From assembly GCA_951230915.1 (NCBI GenBank), contig OX579640.1, positions 10,622,981 through 10,686,980 of the forward strand: a stretch of 64,000 nt of DNA. Reading direction: 5' to 3'. This document shows positions 33,566-47,411 of the stretch, piece after piece (positions within the stretch are counted from its first letter, which is position 1; the number at the start of each line of letters is the position of its first letter). Origin of the DNA: Antitrichia curtipendula. Lineage: Eukaryota; Streptophyta; Bryopsida; Hypnales; Leucodontaceae. The notes under the pieces were generated by a model. It did no database searches, was not told the origin of the DNA, and saw only the letters and a program-made list of their open reading frames with translations. The position numbers were made by a program, and so were the translations under genes.

Positions 33566-34943
33566 AATAGTTAACCCTAGTCATACTAGCCATGACCATT
33601 GATTCCAAATTTCCAAGCCTCATTGACCATTTATTGCCATTTAGCAACTAGATTAGAATGAAATAAATCATACTTATTTTTCAAAAATGAAATAAAATGT
33701 GTATTACAAATCATTAAAAAAATTAAGTTTTTTTAATTTTAAACTTTGAAATTATTGTAAATTTTAAAAGTAAAAAATAAAAATAAATCATATCAAATAC
33801 AAAATATACTCCAAAAATCTAAATTTTTTAATATGTATGTATGTTCTAGTGTATAGCATTATGGTATAAACCAAAGTTACTGTGTCACTCTAAAATCAGA
33901 AAATCAACAAACCATGGTTAATGGCCCAAAGTTCATGTTGCTACAAAGTATTGAAATTTATAAATTTTTATAAATTTTTAATTGGAATAGAAATTGCACT
34001 TGATAAGCTTTATTAAATTAAATGGACTCGAATTCAAATAACATCATTTCTATGGCTAAATTCACATCAAGAGAAAATAATAAGAAATGACCAAATACAC
34101 TACTTATTCAAGGGTGATCCATAGATCAAACAACTTCTTCTTTAGAAAAGTCAATGATATCACAATGAGGGAATTTGCAATACTTACTCACTAAAAATGT
34201 ACTCAAGCAACTTCATGAAAACCAAAAATTGGGATGAAAAAATGTTTTTTCTCCATCCTACATTTTGAAGTGAAGTCATCCAATGGACCAAAAAACATTG
34301 GCAACAATGTTTACAAAATTGGCTAAACTTTGCTCCATTGCTACTTAAAATTTCAGTAGCTAAATGTACATTGGAGAAAATCCTAGAAAAAATTAGATTT
34401 GAGCCCAAATTGCAACAAACAATAAAATTTGATAGTCAATTTGCAACTTCCTCCACACTGGAATTAGCATCTATTTAGTTAGTTTTGTATTATGGTACTC
34501 CCAACAATCCTTTACAACTTGCAAAATCCTTTCTTTTCTACTTTTTTTTAATACTACTCACTCTCAAGGTAGCCCAAGTTGATGCTTGTTTGTCTTTAAA
34601 GTAGCATATTGTACTAAATTCCACAAACTAGGTAGCATATTGCACTACACTCTATAAACTAGTTTTAGGATAACTGGTCCGAAGCGAAGCGTCCTCAATT
34701 TATGGAGACCATTGTATCAGGGTCTGGGAAGAACTAGTGGCTAATTCAAAGTTAGCCGGTGGAATTGGAAAAATAACTGGTTGTAATTTGAAAACATAGG
34801 TAAAAAATTGGTGAAATAATCTATAAAATTTCTATTTTGAGTAAAAAATAGGGAAAATAACCAAACTCTGCACTTAGAAAAACCGGTTCAATATGGGAAT
34901 TGGAGGACACTAGCTGGTAACACTAAAGAAAACTTCCCGGACA

Positions 34944-35688
34944 CTGCATTATATCTGCGGGTGGAGTAATTCTCACAAATCTGAAAATGAAACAGTTAAT
35001 TGCCGAGAAGGTTCACAGAACAGGCAGCCCAGCTCCAACCCAATTTCAACACATTGGACTGAACGCCTGCCAAAGCCGGACTGCCTGCGCACAGGGCCAA
35101 CCAGCACGCGGCCTTTGGGTGCAAAGTTCGACGAGAATCCCCGACCCACTTTGAAATTCCCTCGTTTCCATGCCCTTTTTCGCCAGTCTTCCCCAAATCA
35201 TGGAAACTGCCCCGCGTTGTGAGAAAAACACAACTTTAGCACAAGTCCCTCTTCAGTTGCCCACATGCCCAGTCAAGAGACCACGTTTCTTCACCACGAG
35301 ATGCCAATCTCGTCCACCTACAAATACAGACCTTCGTGATCCCCATTCCTCATCTCGATCACTGGAACATTAGCAACTGGTGCAGCAGCTTCCATCAACT
35401 TCGAGCCTGCACTACGAATATCTGCAACCACATTTGCTCAAATACAGTTGCAAACACAATTAGTTGTTCGATCGATTGTATACGAATTCCATTCGTCTAA
35501 ATCGAAATTCTTTGTCACTTTGTTGAAAACCGCAGCCTGGACGTTGAACGCTTGGGGGAATACTAAGTCCGTTGAATTACGAAGCTTGACTGTGTGTAGA
35601 GTTGATTGAATTCGATTTGGGAGCAGCTAGCTAGCTAGATCCGCGATTGATTGCTGAGATCACCTGGGAACCCGAGCCGATATACACA
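34944..35688 (+). promoter_or_regulatory. Upstream region and leader of PAL copy 2
   Basis: Same as 1-745 except for G at 35143 (A at 200). The AC-like element is at 35314-35323 and the weak TATA candidate at 35320-35328. Upstream DNA left of 34944 is AT-rich repeat sequence; whether copy 1 has the same DNA there is not visible. Confidence 0.4.
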
Positions 35689-37878
35689 ATGGCAGCTGTG
35701 GAATTCGACTTCATGGCGTCGTCCCAGAGCTTCATGAATGCGGGATGCGAGCCCGCAGTGAAGAAACCGACGACATCCCCCAGCTTCTGCAAGAATGCTC
35801 CCCAAACAGAGGTTTCCCGAGCAGATCCGCTCAACTGGGCGAAGACGGCCGCGAAGATGCAAGGGAATCATCTGGACGAGATCAAGCAGATGGTGGTGAC
35901 CTACTTCGACTCCACGGAAGTGGCGATTGAGGGCGTCAATCTCACGGTGGGACAGGTCACGGCCATTGCACGCCGGCCCGACGTGGCGGTGGTGCTGGAC
36001 GCGGCCAACGCCAAGGCCAGAGTGGACGAGTCCTCCAACTGGGTGTTGACGAAGATCATGAACGGCGGGGACATCTACGGAGTGACCACGGGATTTGGCG
36101 CCACCTCCCATCGTCGCACGCAGCAAGGTGTGGAGCTGCAGCGCGAGCTCATCCGCTTTTTGAATGCGGGGGTGGTGGTGAAGGGGCACTCATTGCCTGC
36201 GGAGACCACGCGCGCGGCCATGTTGGTGCGCACCAACACCTTGATGCAGGGCTACTCCGGGATCCGTTGGGAGATTTTGGAGGCCATGGAGAAGTTGCTC
36301 AATGTGCATGTCACGCCCAAGCTGCCGTTGCGTGGGACGGTCACCGCTTCCGGGGATTTGGTGCCCTTGTCTTACATTGCGGGGCTACTCACGGGCCGAC
36401 CCAACTCGCGAGCTTGCACTCTCGATGGCCGGGAAGTTTCGGCATTGGAAGGGTTGCGGATGGCGGGCGTGGAGAAGCCATTTGAATTGCAGCCTAAGGA
36501 GGGGTTGGCACTGGTCAACGGGACCGCCGTGGGGTCGGCATTGGCCTCCACGGTGTGCTTTGACGCCAACGTGTTGGCATTGCTTGCGGAAGTGTTATCC
36601 GCCTTGTTTTGTGAAGTGATGCAAGGGAAGCCGGAATTTGCCGATCCCTTGACACACAAGTTGAAGCATCACCCGGGGCAAATGGAGGCTGCAGCGGTGA
36701 TGGAGTGGTTGTTGGACGGGAGCGACTTCATGAAAGCTGCGGCCAAGCTCAACGAGACCGATCCCTTGAAGAAGCCCAAGCAAGATCGATACGCTTTACG
36801 CACTTCACCTCAGTGGTTGGGTCCCCAGATCGAGGTGATCCGCAGTGCCACGCACGCCATCGAGCGCGAGATCAACTCCGTGAACGACAACCCCATCATT
36901 GACGCCGCACGCGGGATTGCCCTGCACGGGGGGAACTTCCAGGGCACCCCCATCGGCGTGTCCATGGACAACATGCGCCTGGCGGTGGCAGCCATCGGCA
37001 AGCTCATGTTTGCCCAGTTCTCCGAGCTGGTGAACGACTACTACAACAACGGCCTCCCTTCCAACTTGAGCGGGGGACCCAACCCGAGCTTGGACTACGG
37101 CATGAAGGGTGCCGAGATTGCCATGGCGTCGTACCTCTCCGAGCTCAACTACCTCGCCAACCCCGTCACCACCCACGTCCAGAGCGCGGAGCAGCACAAC
37201 CAGGACGTGAACTCGCTGGGCTTGGTGTCCGCGCGCAAGACGGAGGAGGCCGTGGAGATTCTCAAGCTCATGAGCTCGACCTTCTTGGTGGGGTTGTGCC
37301 AAGCCATCGACCTCCGCCATGTGGAGGAGACCATGCAGTCCGCCGTGAAGCAAGTGGTGTTGCAGGCGGCCAAGAAGACGCTGTTCATGGGCCAGGACGG
37401 CGCCCTCCTGCCGTCGCGCTTCTGCGAGAAGGACCTCCTGCTGGTGGTGGAGCGTCAGCCCGTGTTCTCGTACATCGACGACGCGTCCTCCGACACGTAC
37501 CCGTTGATGGAGAAGCTGCGCGGCGTGCTGGTCAGCCACGCCCTCAAGGACGCCTCCCGCTCCGTGTTTGAGCAGATCCCTGTGTTCGAGGCCCAAGTGC
37601 AAGAGCGGCTGCGCGTGGTGGTGCCCTTGGTGCGGGAAGCTTATGACCAGAAGGGCCTTTCGGCGGTGCCCAACAGGATCGAGGCTTGCAGGACGTACCC
37701 GCTGTACCAATTCGTGAGGTCGGAGCTCGGGACGCAGTTGCTGTCCGGCTTGCGAACGGTGTCTCCCGGGACTGAAATTCAGAAAGTGTTCGAGGCGATG
37801 TCGGAGGGGAAGCTGATTCGACCTCTGTTGCAGTGCGTGCAAGGATGGACTGGCGCTCCTGGCCCATTCCCCTTGTAA
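35689..37878 (+). CDS. PAL: Phenylalanine ammonia-lyase, copy 2
   Basis: The 729-residue protein is identical to copy 1, with the MIO triad at 220-222, Tyr130 and Phe157. The only difference found is a silent Gly codon change, GGC here against GGT (37863 against 2920), six codons before the stop. The start is the ATG at 35689; the frame is open further upstream only from a TTG. Both copies should be functional if expressed. Confidence 0.96.
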   Translation: MAAVEFDFMASSQSFMNAGCEPAVKKPTTSPSFCKNAPQTEVSRADPLNWAKTAAKMQGNHLDEIKQMVVTYFDSTEVAIEGVNLTVGQVTAIARRPDVAVVLDAANAKARVDESSNWVLTKIMNGGDIYGVTTGFGATSHRRTQQGVELQRELIRFLNAGVVVKGHSLPAETTRAAMLVRTNTLMQGYSGIRWEILEAMEKLLNVHVTPKLPLRGTVTASGDLVPLSYIAGLLTGRPNSRACTLDGREVSALEGLRMAGVEKPFELQPKEGLALVNGTAVGSALASTVCFDANVLALLAEVLSALFCEVMQGKPEFADPLTHKLKHHPGQMEAAAVMEWLLDGSDFMKAAAKLNETDPLKKPKQDRYALRTSPQWLGPQIEVIRSATHAIEREINSVNDNPIIDAARGIALHGGNFQGTPIGVSMDNMRLAVAAIGKLMFAQFSELVNDYYNNGLPSNLSGGPNPSLDYGMKGAEIAMASYLSELNYLANPVTTHVQSAEQHNQDVNSLGLVSARKTEEAVEILKLMSSTFLVGLCQAIDLRHVEETMQSAVKQVVLQAAKKTLFMGQDGALLPSRFCEKDLLLVVERQPVFSYIDDASSDTYPLMEKLRGVLVSHALKDASRSVFEQIPVFEAQVQERLRVVVPLVREAYDQKGLSAVPNRIEACRTYPLYQFVRSELGTQLLSGLRTVSPGTEIQKVFEAMSEGKLIRPLLQCVQGWTGAPGPFPL

Positions 37879-38544
37879 TTTCTTCCCTGAGATAACAGGG
37901 ATTCTTTCGTTCCTTTCGTCACTTAGCCACACTTGTACATTCACGTAAGTAAGTAGAGATTCTCTCAGTCCTAATCGGATTCGTGAGGCCATTTTCGAGG
38001 CACAGATTGTGACTCGTGTACATTTGATGAGCACTGGGTTCCACATTGGGCCGTGCTTGAGCCTTTTATAACATGTTTTGGACGTCACAATGGGCGTCTA
38101 CATTTTCAATTCAGGAGGTTCTTGGAGTGCCACCGTGGTTGTCATTGGAATTTACATGCATTGTCGTCTCCCGATTGCAGTAGTAGTTCTCAGGAGTTGG
38201 CATTCAGACCGTTTCTTCTTAATAACCTTCCTTCCTAACTGGAACACGAGAAAAGTTGCATGATCACATAGACCGACAGAAGAGTAAAGTACGCAAGAAG
38301 ATTAAACGCAGAACGGAGGCCTTTCAATCGACATCGATCTGCTTTCCTGCACGAGTGCTCATGTTTCTCTCAAATTTTGGATCTCAACCCATCATTATGA
38401 GAAGAGTTGATATCTAGGATTTTCCTACACTACTGCGCAATTCACCAGGCGTGGTTGACGTTGAGTTTGATGGCTTCGAGTTAATATTTAGCTTCAGTCA
38501 AACAAACAAGGAAGTATCCAGCACAGGGCCACAATGGGGAAAGC
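37879..38544. other. PAL copy 2 3' flank, no gene seen
   Basis: Identical by eye to 2936-3601. No gene or repeat recognised. Confidence 0.5.
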
Positions 38545-39067
38545 CTATACGTTCAGATTAAAAATGTTTAACGCTTGAACATGTCCGCCCAGCAATTCAG
38601 TTCGGGGTAAGTTCTCATTCTCATCTTCGATGTCGCCTCCGTGTTCGGTATATATCTTTGCTATCCTCATATAAAGCGGTTCAATATCATCTACTCTTCC
38701 AAGCTTATCCAATATCAGTTGTAAATGAAGCACAAGCTTGGGCTTAAATTCTGAAGTCATCGACATGCACCTTGCTGCAGTAATCTAGATTGCTCGGTTT
38801 TTCTTCTCAACCTCTGCAATCAAAATATTTGCATGATCGGAACATCAGTGTGGTGCTGAACGATATCTGCGTGACACTGGTTAGACAGAAACGTTCAGGT
38901 ACAGAATTCTGAAAGTCATACCTACTCCTTCTGCCACTGAATCCCTCTGGCAGGACTGTGAAAAAGCTGGAAGACCGTTCACACTCTTGACACCTCCTTT
39001 TCTCAAAACTCCGGCCATTCTTTTGAATTCCGGGTTCTTGGAGGGGCATTACAAACGTTGGAAACCT
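38545..39067 (-). pseudogene. Possible exon remnants of an unidentified gene, copy 2
   Basis: Same two minus-strand exon-like blocks as in copy 1 (38766-38545 and about 39067-38921). Family not recognised; may be chance frames. Confidence 0.25.
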
Positions 39068-39137
39068 GCAAAGAAGAGAATCTCCTCATTGAACAGGCTT
39101 CATGCCTGAAGCAAGTTCGAGTATGGACAGCTACACC

Positions 39138-39243
39138 TTGCTCCACCACAACTTGACGAACTTGTGGGCAATAACCTCTCTGCAAGCACCAGCCTTCAGC
39201 TATTGAACCACGAATGCTCTACCGATTGAGCTCATTCCAAACA
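39138..39243 (-). mobile_element. tRNA-derived SINE remnant, copy 2
   Basis: Same A-box-like and decayed T-arm hairpin as in copy 1, no change seen. Confidence 0.45.
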
Positions 39244-39651
39244 CTCTCAACCCTAAATTCAGGGTCATCGGCAAGTTTTGAGATTTTTTTTCGACTTCAT
39301 TTTCACTCATCCTGTATGTACAGCAATGGCGGAGACCACTTTGACTTTCTTCTCTCAAGGTGAAAATGCATAATGCAGTTTTTTGAAGTTGAAGTGGCAA
39401 AGGGACTGTGACTAGAGCCCATAATACTAACCTTTCTTAAATTCTCTTACTAATCTGATTCAAAAAATATGCAACCAATGGGATGCCCATAAGGCCATAA
39501 GGTCCCTTCTGTTTCTACATCCTTAAATCAACTGAAAGTATCATTAAGTCTTACACTTGACACTATGTCTCGTAATGTAAGCTCTAGAGCAATATATACT
39601 CCATATCACGTGTGATTTTAGGGGGTTCTGAAAGCCTGGCTCCCACAACAT
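39244..39651. other. Spacer, no gene seen
   Basis: Holds the 8-T run (39284-39291) that shifts the offset between copies by one, and C at 39599 where copy 1 has G. Confidence 0.5.
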
Positions 39652-39894
39652 TCACATCCTCCTCCTCAGCAGCTTGTAAACGTTCCCACGATTCTTCGGT
39701 TTGAAGTTTTCCATAATCGTGGCAGCCCTGCCTTCAATGCATTGATGCCAGTGACATGGCGGATCCAAAAGCACATATGTATCAAACTTTGGAACTGTGA
39801 AAGAGTTCCATGCCACCAACTCGTCACAAATGTGTTTAGATTCCATGACTGCCCTAGTGTCCGGGGACGACAGACTTTGCACGTTTCTTTGCAT
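39652..39894 (-). CDS. Hypothetical 80-residue reading frame, copy 2
   Basis: Identical to the copy 1 frame, including the PPCHWHQC segment and the basic KLLRRRM end. Family unknown; may be the last exon of a broken gene. Confidence 0.3.
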   Translation of the reverse strand: MQRNVQSLSSPDTRAVMESKHICDELVAWNSFTVPKFDTYVLLDPPCHWHQCIEGRAATIMENFKPKNRGNVYKLLRRRM

Positions 39895-40107
39895 GTGCAA
39901 CTGGAGTCGACTGTTATATTTGAGTTAATCTGGTCCCTCAGTAAAATCTGACAAGCATGACCTTACGCCAACGCGATCTATTGAATGTTGCGAATTAGAG
40001 TTGACACTGTAGATCGTTAGCTCCATGATTCTCTGAATGTGATACACTTCATGTTATACGCTATAGAGTGAAGCCCTAACTAGCTCCTATTGTACAGAAG
40101 GCAGCAC

Positions 40108-43100
40108 TCATGGTGAGGATAAAGAATCCTCCAGATCATGAAGTGCCCTTACGACGCTGCTTTGGGTTGCCCTAGAATACCCACACTCGCTGTGGTATCC
40201 GTCTCTGTTTCCACAGGGCGTGGAAGCATCGACGGAGGAAATGGAAGACCCCAGATCCACTTTTTCGATAACAGGGTGCAGGTTTCGATGAACATCGAGA
40301 GTGTTTGCAGAACTGGAGCTCCAGTGGTTGGCAAAATTGTGCTGCTTGACCAGCAGCAGTGACGCGTGCATGTGGAAGTGCTTCTTGGACACCAAAAAAT
40401 CTCCCAAGGGTCCGAGGCCATGATCCTCCACAGCAAGGAAGGCACAGGATTGAATGACAGGGCTGGCGGGATGCGAGTGCAACCCAGTGATGATCAAGTC
40501 ATTGGGCTGCGCAGAATGGAACACGTCAAGGACGGAGTCCTCGAGGTTCTGCGTCTCAATTACTTTGAGTGTCAACTTTCTACAACTGATTTTATGCTCG
40601 CCGTTGCGTTTTAGGTCATCATCGTCTTCTACTTCTTCTGCAGCTTCCAAGATCGGAGCTAGAGCTTGCAAATCCAAGTGTCTCTCACTTTGCGACTCGA
40701 TTATGTCCATGGAGATGCGAGCTTCTTCCGTGGACTGTGTTTTGCTTGCATCCATCTGCCCATTCGGTAAGTAGTCTCCACTGTTTTGCTTGCGTGGGAC
40801 GGATCTCTGGGTGCCGATCCATGGCGCCTTGAAGAAACTCAAAACTTCACAAGCGAACCATGTGAAACCGGTCCAGACTCGTGTAGCAACTGATTGAGTT
40901 TGCGAGTGCGACGTGAACAGGTGGCTTGAAATGTTTCGAATGTTGCCCAGGTGTTGGTTCCCCAGACCTTCGATCACGAACTGGATCACCGTGAGGCTGA
41001 TACTGCCATGTTGCAACATGCGGCGTGCCAGCATTAGGGCTTCCCGGTCATCCGAGCCTCCGAAGAATAAGACGTAAATTTGTTGTGAGCAATTGGTCGA
41101 GGTGGTATCCAAGCCATTGTCAAGAAGTAGTCCAACTGAGCAGGGAGGGTTTTGCAACACCTTCATGTTCACTTCCTTCAATCCCGACATGACTGTCTCA
41201 AAGCTTCCGTCGTAACGTTGGCGCATGTGAAAGGGGAGCAACAGGAAATTCACACGGTTGGCGCATGAGGTGTTGCAGATGTCGATGTGCATGTTGTGGA
41301 AAGCACTGACGGCGACGGCGGTTTTCACTCTCACTCGGCTCAGCTGGGAGTAGGTCTGGAATGCTACTTCCACTCCGTCCAACTCTGAACTGCCCTGAAA
41401 GCACAAATCAGGTGGATTTTGTTATTGCAAAGAAAATCAAGCTCGAAAGCACCAACCTATCTTTTCCATGGTGTCCATTGCTATCTTTTATGACGATCTT
41501 AACACATTCCATGAGTGCACCTAATTTACTCTTCATCTGACAGCAAACACAATACTGTCCAGGATATGATTTAGACTCAATCACCATGTCTGAGAATAGT
41601 CTGCAACAACATGCTACTTCCTCTCAAGTGTCAATCCAGGAGCTACTGTGAGGGAGCACTTGAATTGAGTGATGTCAGGGGCTTCCTTTTCCCAGACTCT
41701 GCAACTCAAGATGTGAGAGGTTTGAAAGAAGGAAGACTTCTGAGGATCGGAGCACGTTTTGAATCTCAGGGTTTTTCTAAACATTTACTGAGTAGGTCAT
41801 ATATGGAATTTCTTTTGTTCAATCTTAGGGTTTGGGGTTTAGGGTCTATATGAGATGCTCTTCCCTGATTCTTCTGAGATAAGTTTTCTCACCATCTATT
41901 TTCCCCAATAGGACTAATCGATTTAGTCATTTTAGAACCATGAATCCTTCGCCTTTGGGGTGGGTGGGTTGTAGATTCTAATTGCTTTCTTGTGCAGCCA
42001 TTGACGATGGCTTTCTAATTGAATTCAGACTACTGTTTTCTGCAGATATTGATTAGGACGCTGTTGCTACTCTTGTGAATTGAGGAGGAGGTTTACGGAT
42101 GGTGCAATACATCACCTCTCGCTTGGAAAACGACGAGGACATCCGGATAGACGATAGTCGTTTCGAACTTTCGATCAGGTGAAGCACATACGCTCTCAGT
42201 GACTTGAAGTCTTTCCCTCTTGTGATTTCAATCATGTTTCTCATGGAAGGGATGTTCCATGACCCAACAGGACAAAGCAGCATACGTAGTTCATCCTTAT
42301 CATCCCCAGCGTCGATGCTGCGTCTCACGTAAGGTGGAATGTCACGAGCTGGTGAATACATCCACATTACGACTGGCGTTGTTATGAAGGTGGTCACGAG
42401 GGCCATGATCACCAATATGGCAAATATTTCTTCATCTATGACCTGCAGGTAAAATTGGGCAATACTGAAGGTTGGTCAACACAAAAAACTTGGTAATAGA
42501 GTTTTATGACCTACTTTTTTCTTAGTCGTGGTGACTCTGAAGATGTAGGAAACGTGTTAAAGTCTGACTGAGAGGACGAAGCAAGAGCTCTAACTTACCC
42601 CTTTTGAAAGACCGATGTTCAGGACTATGAGTTCCACCAGACCTTTGGTGTTCATGAGAAAGCCCAGGGCCAAAGCCTTGCGATTCTCCACACCCCAAAG
42701 CTTGGCCACAATAAATGTCCCCAGCACTTTTCCTATGCATGCTGTTGCTAGCACTATGATGAGAATCAACACTGCACCAGAAACGTAAGTTGCATTATTC
42801 AGATTGTCTTTGTTTGCCATTCATTTGATAATTGTTTATATAATGTGAGACTAGCATTTCGGGGTAAGTTTTTGCCGTGAGATTCGCTTGAGAATTCTTT
42901 CTACCTCAAAGCATAGAGCTCATAACCGGTCTCACTGTTAGCTAGTGAAGATCCTCAACGTTCTTGTGATTCTTGTTGTTCTAACAAAATGGTTAATAAG
43001 AAAGAAAGGTCTCATACGTGCAGTTCCATTGTTCATTGCAGACAGGTGCGTCTTCAGTCCAGAAGATGCGAAGTAGAGGGGCAAGAAGAGGATGCTCACG

Positions 43101-44282
43101 TAGTCTTCAACCTTCTCAATCAGTATTGCTGCACAGAAAGAAATCAATCCTTTAAATTTACTGTAAGTTGAGTTTGAACAGCACATTCGTTGCACTTTCT
43201 GTTGACTGATGAAGATGTACACCTATTCCAAGTTTATGATATCTGAAGCCAGCACCAAACAGAGCTCTTAAAATTTGTGTCATTGACACGAACTCCTAGA
43301 GCTGTTTATATCGTGATTGTAATGTAGAGGGGAAGGCCAATCTAAGTACCTGCGAATCGGCCGTCCTTAGGGATGATGAGCCCGCAGATGAAGGCTCCAA
43401 AAATGACATGAATACCAATTAAATCAGTGAGAAACGCCGCACCAAGAACAAGCAAAAGAGTCATTGCCACAACAGGCTCCGGAGGAAGCTCCCTGTAATG
43501 GGCCAGTGCATACGTAATCGGTGAAACGACCAAAAACATGAGGGCAAGAAAGGCTATGCCGAGGAGTGACACCCACAGTGCCACCAGTGGATTTGATTTT
43601 GAATTCGTTACAGCTACTGCCAGAGCCAGAAGGACCCATGCAACCACGTCGTTTATTGCGGCTGCCGACATCGCCATTTGACCAATCTGCGAATGAAGAG
43701 ACTGTTGGGTAAGCTCGTTCAACCTTCACTGATTTTTTTTATCACAGTTCACGGATGTCAAGTGATTAAGTCCAACAGGATTGAGATTTCATGGTTTAAA
43801 GTGAACAATTTGATTCAAATCCATAAAAAATTAAAAAAATAAAGATGAAGCCAAACTTATATTACCAGAACCAATGAAGAACAATGCAGGTGCGGGTCAA
43901 AATAACAATAGGAATGGACAACACACATTCTTTTTATGACGTACTCTAAAGTGCCACGAGAGATAAGCTCGAAGCCTCTTGATCCTTCAGGGGTTAAGCT
44001 CAAGCTCACAACATTCTCATGCTGACGACATTCTCGTGCAGCTTACACTACCGAATTCAAGAGATTTCCTCAGTGTTGAGAAGTTTGCGCTCTGTCAGAA
44101 TGCGGGCGAGAACGGGGAAAGCAGTAATCAAGAGCGCCACGCCAAGGAACAATGTGAAGGTTCCAAAGTTTTGACCCAACTCCGGCAGAAGAACTTTGCA
44201 TATGATATATGATGCTACTGTCCCAAGTCCAAACGGGAGGATCATGCCTGCTGCTGCCATCCATACTGTCATTACTCTCGAC
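40108..44282 (-). CDS. CHX-type cation/H+ antiporter, 5' end missing, copy 2
   Basis: Exons 44282-44069, 43686-43350, 43128-43018, 42771-42599, 42442-42116 and 41394-40108 on the minus strand. The protein matches copy 1 apart from one codon near the start of the first visible exon: AGA (Arg) here against GGA (Gly), from base 44278. That codon lies two residues after the acceptor. The same non-GT donor (GAG followed by GAAATC) and the same absence of N-terminal helices are found, so both defects predate the tandem duplication. Either both copies are 5'-truncated pseudogenes or they share an unrecognised first exon. Confidence 0.75.
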
Positions 44283-44896
44283 CTGCCGTGAACAATCGTC
44301 CAGGTGAGTCAATCACTGAAGCCAAAAGCAATCATTTCTAATTGCTTCAATAGTAGAAATTAAACCTGCCTCCCAACCATTTGTGCCAGTTCAGTTCGAT
44401 TTGAATCATCTTGTGAAAACCATAATTGAGATGGAGCCAAAATTTACATCATTAGAATCAGCTAAGACAATTGTACATGCTGGTTAAAACTGAATATGGA
44501 ATTGGAATAAAGAAAGTCTCCATATGACCGACTCGAAACTGCGGGCAAAAGCAAACGTGAGTCCCGATTTGGAGCTTTGGTTCTGACTGCTGACAAAGTT
44601 TGGAACACGATACAGAGAAACAGGGCAAGATGAAAAGTCAGTGGAGAGTTTAAGTACTTGCGAATTCAGTACTTGCGAAATGAATCATCGCTTGGAGCAG
44701 CTCAAGAAAGTTCCACCTACATATAGTCATGATTGTATGGTTCGATTTGGAGCTGTGAATTTCAGCAAGTAACTTCGTGGTATCCAGTAAGAATTTAAAA
44801 ATAAAGAAAAATCAACTCCTTAAGCTTATAGAGCGACCAGCATTTCTGAGAGGTCAACGCCTGAAGTCTCATTGAGTTCCAGAGCTACTTGCCGTC
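44283..44896. other. Spacer before micropeptide gene A, copy 2
   Basis: As 9339-9952; A at 44487 where copy 1 has T at 9543. No CHX N-terminal exon seen. Confidence 0.45.
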
Positions 44897-45061
44897 ATGG
44901 CCGTGATGGACGATGGGGGATCATCGAAGTGGAGACCTCCGTCGATCGAAGCGTCTATGAAAGTAGCTCGATCGATCGTTGCGATCATGACAACTTCTGG
45001 AGATCATTGTCGACTGTCGACGAGTGCAACCTTGGCAAGAATTTCCGCTTCATGCATTTGA
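44897..45061 (+). CDS. SSKWRPP-repeat micropeptide gene A, copy 2
   Basis: Identical 54-residue frame with one SSKWRPPS motif and the same four extra bases after it, so the frame extension relative to gene C predates the tandem duplication. Function unknown. Confidence 0.55.
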   Translation: MAVMDDGGSSKWRPPSIEASMKVARSIVAIMTTSGDHCRLSTSATLARISASCI

Positions 45062-45551
45062 AAAACCCTGGCCAATGAATTCCAGGGCCAATACTTTGCT
45101 TTCTTGCAATAAGTTATTCAAACAAAGAACGCATTGCAATTGAATGCCAGAGCTAGCGGCCTCCTGCGACCGGCAGAATGTAGTTCCTGATTCTTCACAC
45201 AATGTGACAATTAACGATTCGAAAATAGTACCACAGCTTTGAAGTTGCTCAGATACTTGTTGACACATTATACTGGAGACTACGTACATTACATGATCAA
45301 AAGACTTTTAGACTTCACTGACTTGAATGTGCGTTTCAATCGATTCTTGTCAGATCTGTCACTGTTAGGCTCACTTGTGAGCTGCATCTCAGTGTGGTCA
45401 ATCGATCTGGACCAAATAAGATCTGTCTTCCATCATTGTCACGAGTTACTACCCGTAGACCTACTGGGAAATGAGTACCGATCATGAAGATCTATTTGGA
45501 CAAACTGAAGTGTTACTTCGAACCTGTAATGACTCTGCCGTAAGCCCTGTC
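45062..45551 (+). other. Region downstream of gene A, copy 2
   Basis: Same as copy 1; paralogous to the trailer of gene C (from 56121). Confidence 0.5.
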
Positions 45552-46483
45552 TTAACCCCTAAAGGACCATTGTCCCCTCGGGGGACAAATGGGTTTTCGG
45601 GCAGGTACCTACGAGCTGAAATTTTCTCCTGATTTTTTGAAACTTTTTTTGGAGGTAGAAAATCTGATTAGCTTTATGGGAATATAATTTTTTTCACAAT
45701 CGGTGCCCGGGAAAAAAAGTTATGCCCAAATAAGCTCAAAACAGGGGTCGAGGGGCAGCAAAAAAAATTTGCAATTTTTTTTTTTTTTTTTTTCTAATTT
45801 TTTTTTCTTATAGATTATATTTTTGTCTATCTGAAAAGCTTTGATTCATTTCATTTGGATTTTTTATGAGAATGTTATGGACAAGCTTGTTTTTCGGGCA
45901 TTTAGAGCATCTTCCTGAAAAAATAACTTGTAGGATTCATTTCTGAATGTAATTTTTATAGTTTTTCAAAAAAAGAAGTTCCACAAGGTTTAGTTTTTTT
46001 GCTAGAACAATCTCACCATTGGAATTAGTGATTTTTAATTCCATATAAAAGATATTAATATTTTAGATTTTCTTTCTATCTTGTACCTACTTCTACTTAA
46101 CAATTTCTTTAATAATGAAAATTAAGTTTTTTTGGATTTTCTTTTTTCCCCTAGACTCTCAACTCAATTCTCCACTATAAAGATTAAAAGCTCAAAACTC
46201 TGTAGTGCAAAATATTTAAGTTAAAAATGTTCAAAGTCATAAAATCTAGTCCCGCAATGTGCTGAAAAACTTGTTTTTTTCACTTTAAACGCAGATATCT
46301 TGCAATCTGTGCGGTCAAAAATTCTGAAATTTTTTCCATACATTTTCATACTAGTTAGGTATAAGATCCTGCGGTTAGGTGTGAAAAAAAAAACAATTTC
46401 CAATTTCTTTTACTCTTTGCTATAGAAATGGCAGTTTTGAATGTTTTTTGGCAGAAAAATGGCCTTGGTCCTTTAGGGGTTAA
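45552..46483. mobile_element. TTAA-flanked piggyBac-like element, copy 2
   Basis: Identical by eye to 10608-11539, with the same perfect 18-bp inverted ends and TTAA flanks, so it was already in place before the tandem duplication. Confidence 0.65.
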
Positions 46484-47411
46484 AGTCAACGCTTGGCATT
46501 CTTACATTCCACTTGATCATTTGATAAAGAATTAGCTGCCTTCAATTATGATCGGATCAGAAGAAGCAACGAGTGATTTTCACAAATCTTATCCTCCATG
46601 CAGACAATCGACTTAGGACTGAGGATAGAAGTGTCTAATCCAAATGGAAAAACTGCTTGGCGAACTGCTTAGTGATATATATTAAAACTGTGCGTTTCAT
46701 ATTCCCAACATATGTCGTGACATTCGAGAGCATTGCACTGGAAGAACTAGGACGGGTACAGATGTGATCGGAATTTCAGGCGGGCGGAAAAAAAACGTAC
46801 CCATTTCTTGAAATTTCGCCATGATACAGAATGGGTGGATCAACTTTTGAGTTGGAATTCGTTTGTTGTTGATTTATCACTCTGAAAGTCCGGACTTATC
46901 AATGAATGTTTTCACGTCTAGTTCTGACTTCAGAGAGCGCAAATGCAAAATGGCTGCGGACGCACATGGCATGACAATCTCGCCGCTTGCTTGACACACG
47001 TACAAGATAGACACGTTTGATCGGAACGGGGTGCTTAATTAAGATAAATCGGTCTTTGAACACTTTGAGGTCTTTTATACATTGCCAACCAGGAATTGGC
47101 TCAGACCTAAGAATGGCAGCTACTCTACGTCACGCCCCCTGCTCTACAGAAACGGGGTCCCAACGAATGATCTACGATTCCGAATGTCGGAACGAGCGGG
47201 TCAACTAATTTGACACCAATGTTTTTTCGGCAGATCTGTCGAAAGGATGAAGCCTCGGAGAAATATTCTCTCTCTCGATTCTGAACCATCGCCTCCGCAT
47301 TTCTAGCTTGGGCAACTGGTCACTCGGGGTGACTACCATTGCTTGGTGTTTGTATTGATTGCAGTATGTACAAAATTGTTGAATTTCAGCTGGCGCTTGA
47401 TCTCCACGTGC
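46484..47411. other. Spacer, no gene seen
   Basis: As 11540-12467, no gene or repeat recognised. Confidence 0.45.

Larger units (their letters stand above)
29922..34943. other. AT-rich region seen once, no gene
   Basis: A 5-kb stretch of AT-rich DNA, the only part of the unit with one copy in the window. It must contain or border the joint of the tandem duplication. Contents: a GC-richer islet at 31300-31545, a long inverted repeat at 32405-33115, and a small inverted-end element at 33423-33565. No coding frame is convincing. Confidence 0.5.
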
